Origin: Cytophagaceae bacterium
GTDB lineage: Bacteria; Bacteroidota; Bacteroidia; Cytophagales; Spirosomataceae
NCBI GenBank assembly: GCA_027486845.1
Contig: JAIXOL010000027.1
Location: 62,001-126,000 of the forward strand
Direction of reading: 5' to 3'
Length of the DNA: 64,000 nt
Program-made: the position numbers and the translations under genes
Notes under the pieces: generated by a model
What the model saw: only the letters and a program-made list of their open reading frames with translations
Told to the model about the DNA's origin: nothing
Database searches by the model: none
Shown: positions 9,294 through 19,067 of the stretch, piece after piece
Layout of the letters: the number at the start of each line of letters is the position of its first letter
Position numbering within the stretch: position 1 is the first letter of the stretch

Positions 9294-9335
9294 GAATGAC
9301 ACAAGTGGAATGATGAGTTTCGAATCGAATCCATT
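9294..9335. repeat. Intergenic heptamer repeat between queE and reductase gene
   Basis: Units gaatgac, acaagtg, gaatgat, gagtttc, gaatcga and atccatt follow each other with a 7-base period just after the queE stop. It belongs to the same loose family as the other heptamer tracts. It lies between convergent genes, so it might also act in transcript termination, but no strong stem is seen. Confidence 0.45.
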
Positions 9336-9375
9336 ACGAAAATGCATATATTATAGATTCAAAACTCACAATTCT

Positions 9376-10494
9376 TCATTGAATTACGTTCCCATGCGTT
9401 GCCCTTATGATTGGTTTTATTAGAAATGGCATTTTTTTTAATACTGAAATAGCTAAATTTGAATTAAACTCATCACCAAAGAGTTTTTGAAGTTGTCGGC
9501 CTCGCCAAAGACGATTTTTAAAATTTTTGTTCCATTCCTCAGTATAATTTGCCTCTAATTCAACTCTACTTATCTTTTTTTGCAAGAAATTACTGATTAA
9601 TTTAGAAGCAATGACCGCTGCTCGAATAGCAATTGACATACCATTTCCTGCCAAGGGAGTTATAAGTCCTGCTGTATCACCTACCATCAAAATATTTTTA
9701 TGAACAGCTGATTTTGGCGTAAAAATAATTTCGTTGATAACTAGCGGGTGTTCAAAAAGAAATTCGGCATTATGGAAAATATCAAATAAAAATGGATTTT
9801 GGCACATAATTTCTTTTTCCATTTCATTTATACCTCCGCTATTTTTTACATTTTTTCTATCCGAAAGATAGCATAAACAAAATTTATCGTCCTCAATCGC
9901 TGAAATTCCACAATAGCCTCCCTTGAAATTATGCAAGGCTATTAAATCCTTCGGAAAATTGTATTTTATATGGTATTTTACTCCCACAAAGGCTTGCGTT
10001 TGAGTAGGAAATTCTCTAAAAAGAGATTTATCAAGTTTAGCTCTTTTTCCATAGGAACCGATTACAACCTTGGTCTCAAAAGTTTGATTGGTATTTGTCT
10101 CTAAAAAAAAAGTTTCGTTGATTTTTTGTATATCATCAACATTTGTATTGAGAACAAAAGTTACCCCTAAACTTTTAGCTATTTTAAATAATTCATAATC
10201 AAGGGTGTATCTACTTATACCAAAGCCACCCATTTGTAGAGGCGTTTCGAGACTTTTCCCTTTGATTGATGTTAACTGAAATCGATTTATATTCGTTGAA
10301 CCTAAAGACTCCAAGTCTAAACCAATCTCTTTCAGAAAGGGTTTTACTTCATTTGAAACATATTCGCCACAAACTTTATTGAATGGATAATTATATTTCT
10401 CAATCAAAAGAACTTGATAATGACTTTTTGCAAGCTGAATAGAAGCAATCAAACCACCAAGACCACCACCAACAATGATTACATCATAATTCAT
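9376..10494 (-). CDS. FAD-dependent oxidoreductase, geranylgeranyl-reductase-like
   Basis: 372 residues. The N-terminal Rossmann dinucleotide-binding motif DVIIVGGGLGGLIASIQLA (residues 4-22) binds FAD, followed by LIEKYNYPFNKVCGEYVSNEV, the block typical of the geranylgeranyl reductase/halogenase-like group, and the second FAD motif MVGDTAGLITPLAGNGMSIAIR at about residues 270-290. Members reduce isoprenoid chains or act as monooxygenases in pigment and lipid synthesis; the substrate is unknown. Its start is 3 bp downstream of the stop of the haloperoxidase-like gene, so the two are very likely co-transcribed. Confidence 0.85.
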   Translation of the reverse strand: MNYDVIIVGGGLGGLIASIQLAKSHYQVLLIEKYNYPFNKVCGEYVSNEVKPFLKEIGLDLESLGSTNINRFQLTSIKGKSLETPLQMGGFGISRYTLDYELFKIAKSLGVTFVLNTNVDDIQKINETFFLETNTNQTFETKVVIGSYGKRAKLDKSLFREFPTQTQAFVGVKYHIKYNFPKDLIALHNFKGGYCGISAIEDDKFCLCYLSDRKNVKNSGGINEMEKEIMCQNPFLFDIFHNAEFLFEHPLVINEIIFTPKSAVHKNILMVGDTAGLITPLAGNGMSIAIRAAVIASKLISNFLQKKISRVELEANYTEEWNKNFKNRLWRGRQLQKLFGDEFNSNLAISVLKKMPFLIKPIIRATHGNVIQ

Positions 10495-10497
10495 AGT

Positions 10498-12000
10498 TTA
10501 TTTTTTATAACAAAGTGTGAGTGCATTTTTGCCAATTATTTTTCCAACCTCCTCGCCTTGTTCGATTCCATCTCTAAAATGAATTCCACCATAAACTCTT
10601 GACATACTGCATTCTTTTGCAGCCGTCCAAAACGAGGAAAAAATCTTCGGTGGGCCGACAAAATATTTTGAATAATCTACAAAACTTACATTGTCACCGA
10701 TTTTTGAAGTAAGCACGGTTGCCATCGTAGAAGATTGGGCAGAATGCCCAGACGGAAATTCGGGAAAAGGTGGTGTAAGTAAGGCAGGTTCCCACTGATT
10801 ATCAATGTATTTCTTGATGTAGGCAATCGGACGAATTAAATTATACTGATATTTCAATCGCCAAGTGACAATAAATGCATCACTAATGGCAATCGCTAAG
10901 TTGCTGTAAAGTTCAGTTGCACTAGCCAAATCGATGGGTCTTTGCTTCAAAACTTGGGTCAGAATAGAAATAGAATGTCCAGGGGCAGTGTATGTAAAGG
11001 TAGCTGCATCATCCCAAAAATTAGCTATTTGCAATTTCTCACTATTTGGCACCACTTGCTTAGAAATATCATATACTTCTTTGGCCATTTTATAAAAAGG
11101 TGAATTTTGATAAATAGAAAATTCAACCTTAGGTTTTATATCAATTTCTTCTTGATTTTTAGCAATAAATGTACGATTTTCGCCCCATTTTGGGTGAAGT
11201 GGCCCTGTATTTTCCAAATCCGCTACCCGATTAATTTCAAAACATGATTGACAAATCGGCAATTTATAACCCATATTGTATGTACGTAAAAAGGATTGAT
11301 GTCCACCGTCATTCTTTGAATATTCATAAATCCAAAAGGCAATTTTTGCACCATATAGTTTTGATTTCTTCATTGCATCGGGCGAAAGCTGTTTACTATA
11401 ATGAGCATTTACAGAGTCGTTGAGGGCATACACCTTTTCCATCCAAATATAAGGTGCTGAGATAAAAAGTTTATCTACTAACTTAAAAACTGCCGAATTT
11501 AGAGCTACGGCCGGATTAAAAATTCTTCCATCAATATTTAAACTATCTGGTCTGTGAAATTCTTGTAATTGGTCAGATAACGAGATATTACTCAAATTTG
11601 CAGGCAAAATTGCTTCGTAAGCAGCTAAATTTATATATGCAAAGTTTCGAGATGCAACATTTGGGCTATAACCTTGGGTTTGTTCAACTAATTCAAAAAT
11701 CAATTCATGCCATTTTACGAGCAAATCGGAATTTGTATAATCGTAAACTCTCGTTGGCTCAACTTTGTTTGGGATTGGATTACGATTTTGTGTACTATCT
11801 ATTCTTAAATCCTCCTTCAATTCAACCGCTTTTACCACTTTTTCGGCTTTTATAACTTTTTCGGATGAAACCTTAGGTTTTTCCTTTATTGTAAGTGAAA
11901 CTGACTTAGTTGTAGTTTTTTTCACAGACTTTGTTGGAGTCTGTGCATGGCAAAATGGAATACTTGAAATTATTAAAAATATAATTAGTTTTTGGTACAT
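10498..12000 (-). CDS. Vanadium-dependent haloperoxidase / PAP2-superfamily secreted protein
   Basis: About 500 residues. I prefer the start at 12000 (MYQKLIIFLIISSIPFCHAQ, a clean signal peptide) over a start 12 bp upstream. A basic, low-complexity linker rich in KVS/KT follows, then an all-helical catalytic domain. The two phosphate/vanadate-binding motifs are visible near the end: FPEFPSGHSAQSS (P-S-G-H) and SRVYGGIHFRDGIEQG (S-R-x3-G-x-H). This fits the bacterial vanadium-dependent haloperoxidase/acid phosphatase superfamily. Whether it oxidises halides or is a phosphatase cannot be decided from sequence. It is paired with the flavin reductase gene just downstream. Confidence 0.85.
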   Translation of the reverse strand: MYQKLIIFLIISSIPFCHAQTPTKSVKKTTTKSVSLTIKEKPKVSSEKVIKAEKVVKAVELKEDLRIDSTQNRNPIPNKVEPTRVYDYTNSDLLVKWHELIFELVEQTQGYSPNVASRNFAYINLAAYEAILPANLSNISLSDQLQEFHRPDSLNIDGRIFNPAVALNSAVFKLVDKLFISAPYIWMEKVYALNDSVNAHYSKQLSPDAMKKSKLYGAKIAFWIYEYSKNDGGHQSFLRTYNMGYKLPICQSCFEINRVADLENTGPLHPKWGENRTFIAKNQEEIDIKPKVEFSIYQNSPFYKMAKEVYDISKQVVPNSEKLQIANFWDDAATFTYTAPGHSISILTQVLKQRPIDLASATELYSNLAIAISDAFIVTWRLKYQYNLIRPIAYIKKYIDNQWEPALLTPPFPEFPSGHSAQSSTMATVLTSKIGDNVSFVDYSKYFVGPPKIFSSFWTAAKECSMSRVYGGIHFRDGIEQGEEVGKIIGKNALTLCYKK

Positions 12001-12145
12001 CGGTAATTCCAAAATTTAGTTTAGAAAAAGTTTTAAACTTAAAAATCATCAATTTAAGACAATTATTATCTACAAATTTAATTTAATTCTTCACTTAAAA
12101 AAAATCCACGTAATTTAGGGGCATAAAAACATTATCGATAATACA

Positions 12146-15043
12146 ATGCCCGCAAAAAAACTTTTCCTGTTGGATGCAATGGCTCTAATTTATAGAGCTC
12201 ATTTTGCCTTTATCAAAGCACCTCGAATTACATCAACTGGTCTCAATACAAGTTGTGTATTTGGTTTTGCCAATGCTATTTTGGAAGTAATTCAAAAAGA
12301 AAAACCAACACATATTGGTGTAGCTTTCGACTTACCGGGTGGAACATTTAGAAATGAATGGTTTCCTGAATACAAAGCCAACAGACAAGAACAACCTGAA
12401 GATATTACAATTGCAATACCTTATGTAAAAAAATTAGTTGAGGCAATGGATATTCCATTATTGATGCTTACAGGTTACGAAGCTGATGATGTGATTGGAA
12501 CGATTGCCAAGAAAGCTGCCCAACACGATTTTGAGGTTTTTATGATGACTCCAGATAAAGATTACGGGCAGTTGGTCGAAGAGCATATATATATGTATAA
12601 ACCTGCTATTTTTGGCAAAGAAGCAGAAAAGCTCGGGGTGAAAGAAATTTGTGAAAAATGGGGAATTGAACGCCCGGAACAAGTAATTGATTTACTTGGT
12701 CTGATGGGTGATGCAGTAGACAATATCCCGGGAGTGCCTGGAGTTGGCGAAAAGACAGCTGCCAAATTAATTGCCTCGTATGGCTCAGTTGAGGGTCTTT
12801 ATGAAAATGTCGATAAATTGACTGGGAAAATAGCGGAAGCTATCAAAAACAATAAAGAACAAGCATTTTTATCGAAAAAACTGGCACGTATCGAATTGGA
12901 TGTTCCGATTGATTTTGATGAAGAATTCTTGAAAATTAGTTCTCCAAAAGCAGAATTAATGTCTCCTTTGTTAGACGAATTGGAATTCCGAACACTTCGT
13001 AAAAAATTACTACCAAACGAATCGCAAGAGTCAAATTCAAAAACATCAACAACAAATGTTTCTTCTAATACTATTCCAGTCGTAAATGCCTTAAAAGCCA
13101 AATCTGGCACGCAAATTTCGATGTTTGAAGCGTTGTCGACATCATCAAATACCGAACCTTTTGGAATATCAGATACCTCTCAAACTCCTTATGAAGAAGA
13201 GGAAGAATTACAAATTAAAGCGAGTTCGTTAAAAGATACAATTCTGAATAAAGTGCACGAGTATCATTTAATGGACACTCTAGCCCTACGAAAAAGTTTG
13301 ATTCAGTATTTGGGTAATCAAGATGAATTTTGTTTTGACTCTGAAACAACTTCGGTTGATGCCGTTGATGCCGAAATAGTTGGACTTTCGTTTGCCTACT
13401 ACGCAGGCGAAGCATTTTACGTACCAATTCCAAGCGACCAAGCCGAGGCTCAGTTAATAATGAATGAGTTTAAAGAGGTATTTGAAAATGAGTCGATTAG
13501 GAAAATTGGACAAAATATAAAATATGACCTAATGGTTTTAAAAAACTATGATATAGTACTAAAAGGTCGAATGTTTGATACGATGTTGGCTCATTATATT
13601 ATAGAACCCGAGCAACGCCACGGTATGGATTATTTAGCGAATGTTTATCTCAACTACGACCCTGTTTCGATTGAAACACTTATTGGTAAGGGAAAAAGTC
13701 AAGGAAGTATGCGAGATGTGGCAATTGAAAAAATCAAAGAATATGCAGCTGAAGATGCTGATGTTACTTTACAATTAAAACAAATTCTTGAACCAAAACT
13801 GGCCGATTCCCAACAAAAAAAGCTTCTCGAAAATGTAGAAATGCCCTTAGTGAATGTTTTGGCAAATATGGAAATGGAGGGTGTGAGAATAGATATGAAT
13901 GCCTTGCACGAAATGTCGAGCGTACTAGAAACTGATGTAAAACAAATTCAATCTGAAATTTTCACACTAGCAGGACAAGAATTTAATGTAGCATCTCCAA
14001 AACAGCTTGGAGAAATTCTTTTCGATAAACTCAAACTTGATAGTAAAGCAAAGAAAACCAAAACTGGACAATACGCAACAGGCGAAGATATACTCTCCAA
14101 ACTCGAAAATGAGCACGAAATTGTTCGAAAAATACTGGATTTCAGGGAATTAGTAAAACTCAAAAACACATACGTTGATGCACTTCCATCGTTGGTGTCA
14201 AAGAAAACTGGGCGAATTCATACTTCGTATAATCAGGCAGTGGCAGCGACTGGGCGTTTGAGCTCCACAAATCCAAACTTACAAAACATTCCGATTCGAA
14301 CTCCACGTGGACGAGAAATCAGAAAAGCATTTGTGCCACGCAATGAAGATTATATAATTCTTTCAGCCGATTATTCGCAAATCGAACTCCGCATTATGGC
14401 GGCATTTAGTGGTGATGAAAGTATGCTCGAAGCCTTCAATCAAGGCATTGATATTCACTCAACTACGGCTTCAAAAGTCTTTAAAGTAGCCCTGTCTGAC
14501 GTAACTTCTGATATGCGTAGAAAAGCTAAAATGGTCAATTTTGGCATTATATATGGCATTTCTGCCTTTGGTTTGTCACAAAGACTTAATATTCCTCGTG
14601 GCGAAGCTAAAGAAATAATTGATGCTTATTGGGTAGAATTCCCAAAAATCAAACAGTTTATGGATGATACCATCAATAAAGCTCGTGAAATGAAGTTTGT
14701 CGAAACAATTTTGGGACGTCGCCGATATTTGCGTGATATAAATTCACAAAATATGACTGACCGAGGTTTTGCCGAACGAAATGCCATCAACGCTCCAATT
14801 CAAGGCTCGGCAGCTGATATGATAAAAATTGCAATGATAAATATTCATCATTTTATGGAGAAGGAAAACCTCAAATCACGAATGATTCTACAAGTGCATG
14901 ACGAACTTGTATTTGATGCACACCGCTCAGAAATTGATTTATTGAAGGCAAAAGTGAATGAATTGATGTGTTCAGCCATTCCAATGTCAGTAAAAATGGA
15001 AACAGGAATAGGTTTTGGAGAAAATTGGTTGGAAGCACATTGA
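12146..15043 (+). CDS. polA: DNA polymerase I
   Basis: 965 residues with all three activities of PolA. The 5' nuclease spans residues 1 to about 290 (LDAMALIYRAHFAF; MGDAVDNIPGVPGVGEKTA). A charged linker at about 290-375 follows. The 3'-5' proofreading domain keeps its acidic residues: FDSETTS near 397 (D and E), NIKYDLMVL, and YAAEDADV near 532. The polymerase domain has motif A SADYSQIELR near 741, motif B RRKAKMVNFGIIYG near 791 and motif C QVHDEL near 916. It works in lagging-strand gap filling and repair. The MobA-like gene starts 24 bp after its stop, so a shared transcript is likely. Confidence 0.98.
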   Translation: MPAKKLFLLDAMALIYRAHFAFIKAPRITSTGLNTSCVFGFANAILEVIQKEKPTHIGVAFDLPGGTFRNEWFPEYKANRQEQPEDITIAIPYVKKLVEAMDIPLLMLTGYEADDVIGTIAKKAAQHDFEVFMMTPDKDYGQLVEEHIYMYKPAIFGKEAEKLGVKEICEKWGIERPEQVIDLLGLMGDAVDNIPGVPGVGEKTAAKLIASYGSVEGLYENVDKLTGKIAEAIKNNKEQAFLSKKLARIELDVPIDFDEEFLKISSPKAELMSPLLDELEFRTLRKKLLPNESQESNSKTSTTNVSSNTIPVVNALKAKSGTQISMFEALSTSSNTEPFGISDTSQTPYEEEEELQIKASSLKDTILNKVHEYHLMDTLALRKSLIQYLGNQDEFCFDSETTSVDAVDAEIVGLSFAYYAGEAFYVPIPSDQAEAQLIMNEFKEVFENESIRKIGQNIKYDLMVLKNYDIVLKGRMFDTMLAHYIIEPEQRHGMDYLANVYLNYDPVSIETLIGKGKSQGSMRDVAIEKIKEYAAEDADVTLQLKQILEPKLADSQQKKLLENVEMPLVNVLANMEMEGVRIDMNALHEMSSVLETDVKQIQSEIFTLAGQEFNVASPKQLGEILFDKLKLDSKAKKTKTGQYATGEDILSKLENEHEIVRKILDFRELVKLKNTYVDALPSLVSKKTGRIHTSYNQAVAATGRLSSTNPNLQNIPIRTPRGREIRKAFVPRNEDYIILSADYSQIELRIMAAFSGDESMLEAFNQGIDIHSTTASKVFKVALSDVTSDMRRKAKMVNFGIIYGISAFGLSQRLNIPRGEAKEIIDAYWVEFPKIKQFMDDTINKAREMKFVETILGRRRYLRDINSQNMTDRGFAERNAINAPIQGSAADMIKIAMINIHHFMEKENLKSRMILQVHDELVFDAHRSEIDLLKAKVNELMCSAIPMSVKMETGIGFGENWLEAH

Positions 15044-15067
15044 TTTTAATATTAACAAATTTTTCAC

Positions 15068-15670
15068 ATGAATACAGCAATAATTATACTCGCTGCGGGT
15101 GCTTCTTCTCGCATGGGAGTTCCCAAACAACTTTTATTAGTCGATGGAAAAACACTTATAAAACGTGTCTGTGATACCTCATTGGACACGCCTTGCCACC
15201 CAATTGTACTAGTTTTAGGAGCAAATCGTAACTTAATTCGCAAGGAAACAGAGCGTATGCCGATAACTGTAATTGATAATCCACAGTGGGAAAACGGAAT
15301 GTCTAGTTCAATAAAAATGGGCTTGGCTGGTGCATACATGACCGAGAAAGCCATTGAAGCTGTTATATTCTTGACTGTAGATATGCCTTATGTAAGTTCC
15401 GAACTAATCAATAAAATGATAGAAAAAGCCAAATCTGACGAAAAAATTGAAATTGTAGCTTGCAAATACGAGAATCAGATGGGTATTCCAGTATTATTCA
15501 AACGTAGTTTATTTACCAATTTACTTGAACTGTCAGGTGATGAAGGAGCAAAAAAAGTTGTTGTCAAAAACAAAGATAAAGTTGCATTTATCGATTTCCC
15601 TCAAGGGAAATTAGATTTGGATACCGTCGAAGAATACCGCAATTTTGTATCAAAATATAACTCGAATTAA
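15068..15670 (+). CDS. MobA-like NTP transferase (MocA-type nucleotidyltransferase)
   Basis: 200 residues. The start ILAAGASSRMGVPKQLLLVDGKTL is the nucleotide-binding loop of MobA/MocA-type nucleotidyltransferases (LAAGxSxRMGxxK), and FLTVDMPYVSSELI near residue 100 carries the metal-binding Asp. Relatives join CTP or GTP to molybdopterin, or nucleotides to sugars. No molybdenum cofactor gene lies nearby, so the substrate is open. The gene overlaps the following acyltransferase gene by 1 bp (TAATG), suggesting coupling with the lipid A type genes. Confidence 0.85.
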   Translation: MNTAIIILAAGASSRMGVPKQLLLVDGKTLIKRVCDTSLDTPCHPIVLVLGANRNLIRKETERMPITVIDNPQWENGMSSSIKMGLAGAYMTEKAIEAVIFLTVDMPYVSSELINKMIEKAKSDEKIEIVACKYENQMGIPVLFKRSLFTNLLELSGDEGAKKVVVKNKDKVAFIDFPQGKLDLDTVEEYRNFVSKYNSN

Positions 15671-16569
15671 TGAAACGCATAGGTTTTTATATAGCTTTAC
15701 CCTTTATTTATTTCATTTCGTATCTACCATTTAGTATTCTATATCTAATTTCAGATTTTTTGTACTTAGTGGTTTATTATGGCATCGGCTATCGAAAAAA
15801 AGTTGTTCGGCAAAATTTACAACGCAGTTTTCCAAAAAAATCAGCCGTTGAATTATTAAAAATCGAAAAAGATTTTTACTGTTATATAGTAGATTTCTTT
15901 CTGGAAATGTTTAAAAGTGTAACCATCAGCCAAAATGAACTTAAAAAACATTTTAGCATTGAAAACGAAGAGATTCTTGATGAATTACTATCTAAAAAAC
16001 GTAATATTATTGTTACGGCTGGCCATTACGGAAATCACGAATTAGCTAATTTGGCTCTATCTTTTTTGATTAAATACAAAGTTAAGGGCGTTTACAGGCC
16101 ACTAACGAATGAATACTTTGAAAATTTCTTTTTAAATTTTCGGCAGAAATTTGGCACAATGATGATTACAATGGCCAATGCTTCCAAAGAAATTGCAAAA
16201 ACTGAAGACTTTAATTACGCTTTTTTTCTTGTAAACGACCAATCTCCCCCACCCGAACGCTCTTATTGGACAACATTTTTAAACCAAGAAACTGGTTTTT
16301 TTACAGGTCATGAACGTTTTGCTAAGCAATACAATATGCCAGTTATATATATGTGTATCAACCGAATTGCAAGAGGGAAATATAAAATAAAAGTTGAGCT
16401 AATTACCGAAACACCTAATTTACTTTCGGATGGTGAAATTATTGAACTTCACGCTCGTAAACTCGAACGAGATATTAAAGCAAATCCATCTATTTGGTTT
16501 TGGTCGCACAAACGTTGGAAATATACCAAAGTAAATGATGAAATTGTACCTGTAAGTTACAAAAAATGA
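15670..16569 (+). CDS. Lipid A acyltransferase family protein (LpxL/HtrB-like)
   Basis: 299 residues. An N-terminal hydrophobic segment (FYIALPFIYFISYLPFSILYL) anchors the enzyme in the inner membrane. The acyltransferase HX4E motif is at about residues 118-123 (GHYGNHE), followed by GVYRPL and NDQSPPP, the acceptor and substrate-binding blocks of the LpxL/HtrB family. Such enzymes add a secondary acyl chain to lipid A from acyl carrier protein. The genes on both sides overlap it by 1 and 4 bp. The next gene is a GT9 glycosyltransferase, which supports a role in LPS or lipooligosaccharide assembly. Confidence 0.88.
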   Translation: MKRIGFYIALPFIYFISYLPFSILYLISDFLYLVVYYGIGYRKKVVRQNLQRSFPKKSAVELLKIEKDFYCYIVDFFLEMFKSVTISQNELKKHFSIENEEILDELLSKKRNIIVTAGHYGNHELANLALSFLIKYKVKGVYRPLTNEYFENFFLNFRQKFGTMMITMANASKEIAKTEDFNYAFFLVNDQSPPPERSYWTTFLNQETGFFTGHERFAKQYNMPVIYMCINRIARGKYKIKVELITETPNLLSDGEIIELHARKLERDIKANPSIWFWSHKRWKYTKVNDEIVPVSYKK

Positions 16570-17501
16570 AAAAAACTAAGTTTCTAATTTTAAGATTTTC
16601 ATCAATTGGAGATATTATATTGACTACGCCAGTGACAAGGTGTATCAAAACGCAATATCCAAACGCTGAAGTACATTTTGCCACTAAAGAGTCATTCAAA
16701 GTATTGGTTGAAAATAATCCATACATCGACCGATACCATTTACTCGGCAAATCATTGAATGAATTTATCGAAAACTTACACACTGAAAAATTTGATTATA
16801 TCATTGATTTACACAACAACCTACGAACATCAATAATCAAACTGAGGCTTTTTTCGGTAAAATCATTCAGTTTTGATAAACTAAATTTTAAAAAATGGCT
16901 TTTAGTAAATCTAAAAATTAACCAAATGCCCGAGGTTCATATTGTTGACCGATATTTAGAAACAGTCAAAAGTTTAGGCGTTAAGAATGATTTGAATGGG
17001 CTTGATTATTTTATTCCTGAAAAAGACAAAATAGAGATTAACGAAGCTTATATTGCGTACGCCATTGGTGGTCAGCACTTTACAAAAAAACTACCTACAA
17101 GTAAGATTATTGAAGTTTGTCTAAAAATTGAAGGAATAATAATGCTTTTGGGTGGAAAAGAAGATATTCCAGTCGCCGAAGAAATTGTAAAAGTACTTGG
17201 TGACAAAATAATCAATGCCTGCGGTAAATATAATCTTAATCAATCTGCCTCACTCATAAAACAAGCAGAATACATCATAACACACGATACAGGTTTGATG
17301 CACATTGCTTCAGCATTAAAGAAAAAAGTGATTTCAATTTGGGGCAATACCGTCCCTGAATTTGGAATGTACCCCTATTTGACTGAGTTTTCAATCATCG
17401 AAAATAAAGAAGTTTCGTGTCGCCCGTGCTCAAAAATTGGTTATGATAAATGCCCAAAAGGTCATTTTAAGTGCATGAACGAACTAAACTTAGATTTCTG
17501 A
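16566..17501 (+). CDS. Glycosyltransferase family 9 (heptosyltransferase-like)
   Basis: 311 residues. FLILRFSSIGDIILTTPVTRCI at the N-terminus is the acceptor-side signature of GT9 heptosyltransferases, and ITHDTGLMHIASAL near residue 238 is the nucleotide-sugar-binding block of the C-terminal Rossmann half. Four cysteines sit close together near the end (SCRPCSKIGYDKCPKGHFKC), a feature often found in Bacteroidota GT9 proteins. Expected to transfer a heptose or another sugar to the inner LPS core in the cytoplasm. Its start overlaps the acyltransferase stop (ATGA), giving a tightly coupled pair. Confidence 0.88.
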   Translation: MKKTKFLILRFSSIGDIILTTPVTRCIKTQYPNAEVHFATKESFKVLVENNPYIDRYHLLGKSLNEFIENLHTEKFDYIIDLHNNLRTSIIKLRLFSVKSFSFDKLNFKKWLLVNLKINQMPEVHIVDRYLETVKSLGVKNDLNGLDYFIPEKDKIEINEAYIAYAIGGQHFTKKLPTSKIIEVCLKIEGIIMLLGGKEDIPVAEEIVKVLGDKIINACGKYNLNQSASLIKQAEYIITHDTGLMHIASALKKKVISIWGNTVPEFGMYPYLTEFSIIENKEVSCRPCSKIGYDKCPKGHFKCMNELNLDF

Positions 17502-17621
17502 GTAGTAAAACTTCAAATTTCATCTCGATTTAAAGTAATATCGTCTCCAAATCAGTCTTATGATATGGTTTTAAAGGGTTTTTAACTATTTTTGTTTTAA
17601 AAATCTTAACCTTCATCATTC

Positions 17622-18986
17622 ATGAAAAAAACTTATCTTATTGCTCTAAGTAGCTTTATTTCTTTTCATACGTTCTCTCAAAAAATTATAAATCGTGACC
17701 CTCAAATTGAAGCACTCGTCAGTCAGATTTCAAGCGATAGTTTGAAGAAATTCGACGAAAAACTGGTTTCTTTCGGTACTCGTAGCACGCTTTCAACTTC
17801 AACTGATGCAAAACGTGGCATTGGAGCATCTCGCCTTTGGGTTTTAAGTAAATTTCAAGAATTTGCAAAAAACTCTGAAGGGAGAATGACGGCTGTCCTC
17901 GATACTTTCACGCTACAACCAGATGGGAGAAGAATTGACAAAGCAATTGCGATGGCTAATGTAATGGCAACTTTAAAAGGTACAGACCCAAACGATGACC
18001 GAGTTTTTATGGTAAGTGGACATATAGATAGCCGCGTAACTGATGTAATGAACCGTGAATCGGCTGCTCCAGGTGCAAATGATGATGGAAGCGGTACAGT
18101 AGCGGTTATTGAGTTAGCTCGTGTAATGGCTAAATCTAAATTTCCAGCAACTATTATTTTTGTAGTAGTAAGTGGCGAAGAACAAGGATTACTCGGAGCA
18201 AATTATTTGGCTGAAAAAGCATTGAAGCAAAACTGGAATCTAGAGGCTTTATTGAATAATGACATCATGGGATCGAATAATTCAAACGAGACAAATATCA
18301 TTGATAATACTCGACTTAGAATTTTCAGTGAAGGTTTACCCGCTTTTGAAATGGACAAAAAAGTAGGTGCTATACGTCAATATGGGGCAGAAAATGATGG
18401 AAAAGCACGTCAGTTAGCACGTTATGTAAAGGAAACTGGCGAACGCTATGTCGATAATCTAGAAATTGTGATGATTTACAGAAATGACCGTTTCTTACGT
18501 GGTGGCGACCATACCCCGTTCGTCAATCGTGGTTTTGCGGCGGTTCGACTTTCAGAAATGAACGAAAACTTCCTACACCAACACCAAGACCTTAGAATTG
18601 AAAATGGTGTTGAATATGGTGATTTAATAAAATTTATGGATTTTGAATATCTCCGTAAAAACACTTGTGTAAATCTTGCTTCATTGGCCAATCTTGCAAA
18701 ATCACCTTCGTTGCCACAAGATGTAATTTTAGATGTAAGAGGTCTAGGAAACTCAACAAACTTAAATTGGAAAGCCCCAAAATCTGGTAAAGTAAAAGGC
18801 TATTATGTTTTAATGCGTGAAACTTCAATGCCTTATTGGCAGAAAAAGTTTTTCACAACAAACTTAAAAATATCACTTCCATACTCAAAAGACAACTATT
18901 ACTTTGCCGTACAATCGGTTAGTGAAGAAGGAAACGAAGGCTTGCCAGTTTTACCAAGAGTTGGACTTCGAAATGCAGGAGAATAA
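17622..18986 (+). CDS. Secreted M28-family zinc peptidase
   Basis: 454 residues with a signal peptide (LIALSSFISFHTFSQ). The M28 zinc ligands are visible in order: SGHIDSR near residue 132 (His, with the paired Asp), GANDDGSGT near 150 (bridging Asp), SGEEQGLLG near 187 (catalytic Glu and zinc Glu), LLNNDIMGSNN near 210 (Asp), and a late His in FLHQHQDLR near 310. The last 90 residues form a fibronectin-III-like domain (NLNWKAPKSGKVKGYYVLMRE). M28 enzymes are aminopeptidases or carboxypeptidases; here it should act in the periplasm or outside. The gene appears monocistronic; TATTTTTG at 17587-17594 resembles a -7 promoter box. Confidence 0.9.
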   Translation: MKKTYLIALSSFISFHTFSQKIINRDPQIEALVSQISSDSLKKFDEKLVSFGTRSTLSTSTDAKRGIGASRLWVLSKFQEFAKNSEGRMTAVLDTFTLQPDGRRIDKAIAMANVMATLKGTDPNDDRVFMVSGHIDSRVTDVMNRESAAPGANDDGSGTVAVIELARVMAKSKFPATIIFVVVSGEEQGLLGANYLAEKALKQNWNLEALLNNDIMGSNNSNETNIIDNTRLRIFSEGLPAFEMDKKVGAIRQYGAENDGKARQLARYVKETGERYVDNLEIVMIYRNDRFLRGGDHTPFVNRGFAAVRLSEMNENFLHQHQDLRIENGVEYGDLIKFMDFEYLRKNTCVNLASLANLAKSPSLPQDVILDVRGLGNSTNLNWKAPKSGKVKGYYVLMRETSMPYWQKKFFTTNLKISLPYSKDNYYFAVQSVSEEGNEGLPVLPRVGLRNAGE

Positions 18987-19067
18987 TTCGTTATTAAAAA
19001 ATTTGGTAAAATCACAAATAATCGGCTCTTTCGGGTCGATTTTTTTAAACTTAAAACTTTCACAAAA

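Noticed and set aside
9308-9335. tRNA-like TpsiC arm (gagtttcgaatcgaatcc)
   Set aside because: No acceptor stem, anticodon arm or D arm can be folded around it; it fits the heptamer repeat.
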